Under the pieces are notes generated by a model that was given only the letters and a program-made list of their open reading frames with translations, ran no database searches and was not told where the DNA came from. Positions 19,199 through 21,044 of a DNA stretch of 21,044 nt are shown one piece after another. The stretch spans positions 1 to 21,044 of the forward strand of contig JBNGIS010016960.1 of assembly GCA_049999725.1 (NCBI GenBank), in the 5' to 3' direction. This stretch comes from Haplomitrium mnioides (taxonomy: Eukaryota; Marchantiophyta; Haplomitriopsida; Calobryales). Numbering within the stretch: the first letter of the stretch is position 1; each line of letters opens with the position of its first letter. Position numbers and translations under genes: made by a program.

Positions 19199-19699
19199 CT
19201 GGAGTTTCTTTGCAAGATCCTTATATGTTCAATGAGTAGCAACCTTGGTGCTGGCTGATTCCATGTTCTCCAACTTTTGAGTTATCTCTGCCTGTATACA
19301 TTGCAGTAATTTGGCCAATATCTTATTTCATAGCTCTGCATGGCCAGTGTAATAGGTACCACTAGAAATAGAATGCAGCAGAGCTTGATGATAACTTCTG
19401 GAAACCGTGTTAGAATTTGTGCATACAGCATCACTATGTTATTATAAATGTAAAACTCAACACAGAATAAACTTTCTCTTATGCATTCTTTGACTATTAC
19501 ACATTGTATCTGCCTATTTTCAGCAAACTGAAGTAGAAAGTTACATAAATAAAGACATACCAGACAAGGATCACAACCACAAACAGGTTGAGCATCTTTG
19601 TCTGTGTTCAAAACTATCCCTCCACGATTATATTTGTCACAGAATATATCTCCACAATTCCTGCAATGATGCTGTATCCAAAAGAAGGGTATGCCATTG

Positions 19700-20554
19700 T
19701 GTTTATATTGAATGTGGGCATTAACTGGAAATGGGCAGAAAAGCATACAGTCTTGAAATTCCTTGGCATTCCATTTTGCCTTCAAAGTGGTCTACCAGGG
19801 CTTAAGAACATCTTGGTGGACAGAGTCAGATCAAAGCTCAAGTATTGGTGAAAAAGATGTACCAGCCTGCCTGGAAAACTGTTAATCATCAACCAAATCC
19901 TTCTTGGTTCCATCTGGTAGTTTGCTTCTTGCTGGGGAGGGTGCAGCTCCCCCCTTAAAGAAATCGAACGGTTGGCGAGAAATTTCTTCTAGTCAGGGAA
20001 TGGGGAAAACTGCAGAGCTCCAGTGGCATGGGTAACCTGTGGAAGAGGAAGAAAGACAAGGGTTTGGGATTGGTAGACATTTACGCACAGATTCAAGCCC
20101 TGCTGTACAGAGCCAGCCAAGCTAGACCAATCGATAAACTAAGTTGGTATCACTCCTTATTGTGGTCAGTAGCTGACTGCAGATCCTCATGTTGGTTTAC
20201 CTCTCAGCTGTGGAAGGAGATATGGCAGGCTTGGTCGGTACTCAAAAGATCCATCAAAGAGAAGACTCTTGATTCCTTTGAAGAGGTTTCAAGCATTAGC
20301 ATCAAAGAGAAGACTCTTGATTCCTTTGAAGAGGTTTCAAGCATTAGCATCTCCTGGAGTAACCGGGAAAATTTTCACTTCTGGCTGCAAACAAGAGCTG
20401 GCCAGCCTTGACATGATCTCAGGCAGGGATCAACGTGATTGGGGACCTATGGAATCGTCAAACATATGAGTTTCTCAACTGGGAGGAGGCACAAGGACAC
20501 TACCAGCTTCACAAAAGGTCTGAGCAAACATGGCATGACCTTTATAAGTATTGA
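19700..20554 (+). mobile_element. LINE (non-LTR retrotransposon) fragment, 3' part of the reverse transcriptase ORF
   Basis: The plus strand reads as the C-terminal half of a plant LINE ORF2. Visible blocks are VLKFLGIPF...RVRSKLKYW (about 19757-19848), LPGKLLIINQILLGSIW (about 19870-19920), a frame change, KKDKGLGLVDIYAQIQALLYR (about 20050-20115), SWYHSLLWSV, QLWKEIWQAW, and further on GINVIGDLWN and FLNWEEAQGHY (to about 20540). The in-frame stops after KYW and after GSIW, and at least one frameshift, make it dead. The catalytic palm is absent, so it is 5'-truncated as is usual for LINEs. It lies antisense and directly upstream of the FYVE exon of the FREE1-like remnant. The exact ends are uncertain by tens of bases. 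Confidence 0.85.
20252..20347 (+). repeat. Perfect 48-bp tandem duplication inside the LINE
   Basis: A 48-base unit starting CATCAAAGAGAAGACTCTTG occurs at 20252-20299 and again without change at 20300-20347; the first four bases (CATC) follow once more. The unit equals 16 codons, so the frame is kept. Confidence 0.95.
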
Positions 20555-20850
20555 CAGAACTCCATACTTACAAACTAAGGTAGCCAATCATAATGTTAAT
20601 CAAGATGATCTGAACTGAAGATTGAAAAGACTATCAACCCAACCCCCACCCCAACTAAAAAAACAAAACAAAACAAAACAAAAAAATAATAAAAATAACT
20701 AACTAACTAACTAACTTGAGGAGTAGCACGGTGATGCGCAAAGTGTTTGTCATGCACTTGCCATAAACCTCTAAGCAGCATTATGAGTAGTGTTGACAGC
20801 TTACTACTCCTTTACCACAGACTTTGTCAGTTCCCAGTCATGGATATAAG
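20535..20850 (+). repeat. Dispersed repeat family 2, copy 2
   Basis: Similar to 11335-11670. The clearest blocks are CTTATAAGTATT...AACTCCATACTTA...GTTAATCAA...TGAACTGAAGA (20540-20636 against 11338-11438) and a block around TTTGTCATGCACT (20728-20772 against 11530-11572). Its left end overlaps the last codons of the LINE fragment. Element class not recognised. Confidence 0.65.
20650..20715. repeat. Microsatellite tract (AAAAC)n / (AACT)n
   Basis: A run of AAAAC units followed by A-rich sequence and then four to five AACT units. It sits inside repeat family 2 copy 2 and is absent from copy 1. Confidence 0.9.
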
Positions 20851-21044
20851 TCATGCCACCAGAGGTGTGAGAATTCAATTGATCAGATTAAACTCTCATC
20901 CTATTCATTCATGCATGCAATCAACTCGTGTACTGACTGAGAGCTCTTCTTCATTCAAGGAGGGAATGCTTACAAGGAATGGTCGGGAGTAGCAACACTG
21001 CTCCCCGTATTAATCCCACTGGGGTAGCAACCGCTACCAACTGC
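20851..21044. other. Window end, nothing recognised
   Basis: Unique-looking sequence. The missing upstream exons of the FREE1-like remnant (minus strand) would have to lie here or beyond, but no FYVE N-terminal half is readable. Confidence 0.5.

Larger units (their letters stand above)
17006..19671 (-). pseudogene. FREE1: FREE1/FYVE1-like gene remnant (FYVE finger to C-terminus)
   Basis: FREE1 (FYVE1) is a plant ESCRT-associated protein that binds PI3P on endosomes through a FYVE finger. Five exons are visible: 19671-19561 (second half of FYVE, HHCRNCGDIFC...), 19291-19199 (AEITQKLENM ... DLAKKLQ), 18290-18197 (EELERNAVQ...), 17795-17587 (...MREVACPTCTAHLQ) and 17083-17006 (VQVPKFG ... ECGVCQHPFLV, stop TAG at 17008-17006). 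Splice sites are GT-AG and the phases join (0, 0, 1, 0). The order and the C-terminal CPTC/CGVC pair match the FREE1 tail as I know it. Two lesions are present. An in-frame TGA at 19231-19229 lies within the 93-nt second exon. The FYVE ligand Cys of the CDKC motif is Tyr (TAT at 19632-19630). The Arg of the PVRVC block is also Cys. The N-terminal exons, including the first FYVE CxxC, are not found up to the window end; that stretch is LINE and repeats. Identity is good. Pseudogene status is inferred from the lesions; an assembly error at the TGA is the alternative. Confidence 0.83.

Noticed and set aside
1-21044. CRISPR arrays, bacterial operons, tRNA or rRNA genes
   Set aside because: The content is clearly plant nuclear DNA; no regular spacer arrays or RNA gene signatures were seen on either strand.

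Overview
The window is nuclear DNA of a land plant. It has split genes with GT-AG introns, plant-type protein families, and a dense load of decayed retroelements. The lineage cannot be fixed from the sequence; the retroelement types make a non-flowering plant plausible, but that is inference. There is one 100-base run of N (8822-8921), which is an assembly gap.

Left half (1 to about 8300): a retroelement graveyard. A plus-strand element is visible at 1075-2169. It reads in one frame, with about seven stops, through a retroviral-type aspartic protease into a Rossmann-like segment that resembles motif I of C5-cytosine methyltransferases. It is interrupted by a minus-strand Ty3/gypsy chromovirus (about 6950 down to 2170: gag, protease, RT, RNase H, integrase, chromodomain, then a 476-bp LTR bounded by TGTAA/TTACA). 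Plus-strand coding resumes at about 6960 with a degenerate PHD zinc finger. The simplest reading is a nested insertion. A second, more decayed piece of the same minus-strand gypsy family lies at about 7955-8300. A 111-bp direct repeat with an offset of 379 bases surrounds a TATA motif at 7330-7819.

Middle (9414-15162, minus strand): an apparently intact seven-exon gene for a class-3 (DAG-lipase-like) alpha/beta hydrolase of about 732 residues. All splice sites are GT-AG and in phase, and there are no stops. It belongs to the plant family annotated as lipase class 3 / calmodulin-binding heat-shock protein, of which Arabidopsis At4g16070 is a member.

Right half (17006-19671, minus strand): five exons of a FREE1/FYVE1-like gene, covering half of a FYVE finger, the segment after it, and the C-terminal CxxC/CxxC tail. 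It carries a nonsense codon and has lost a zinc ligand. The stretch upstream of its FYVE exon is occupied by an antisense LINE fragment (about 19700-20554). I read it as a pseudogene or a dying paralogue.

Threaded through both genes are five copies of an about 365-bp dispersed repeat, all intronic and all in the same orientation. It carries two hairpin or palindromic motifs, and paired substitutions in one copy preserve both. A second repeat family is shared between lipase intron 6 and the region upstream of the FREE1-like remnant. No tRNA, rRNA, CRISPR or bacterial-type features were seen.
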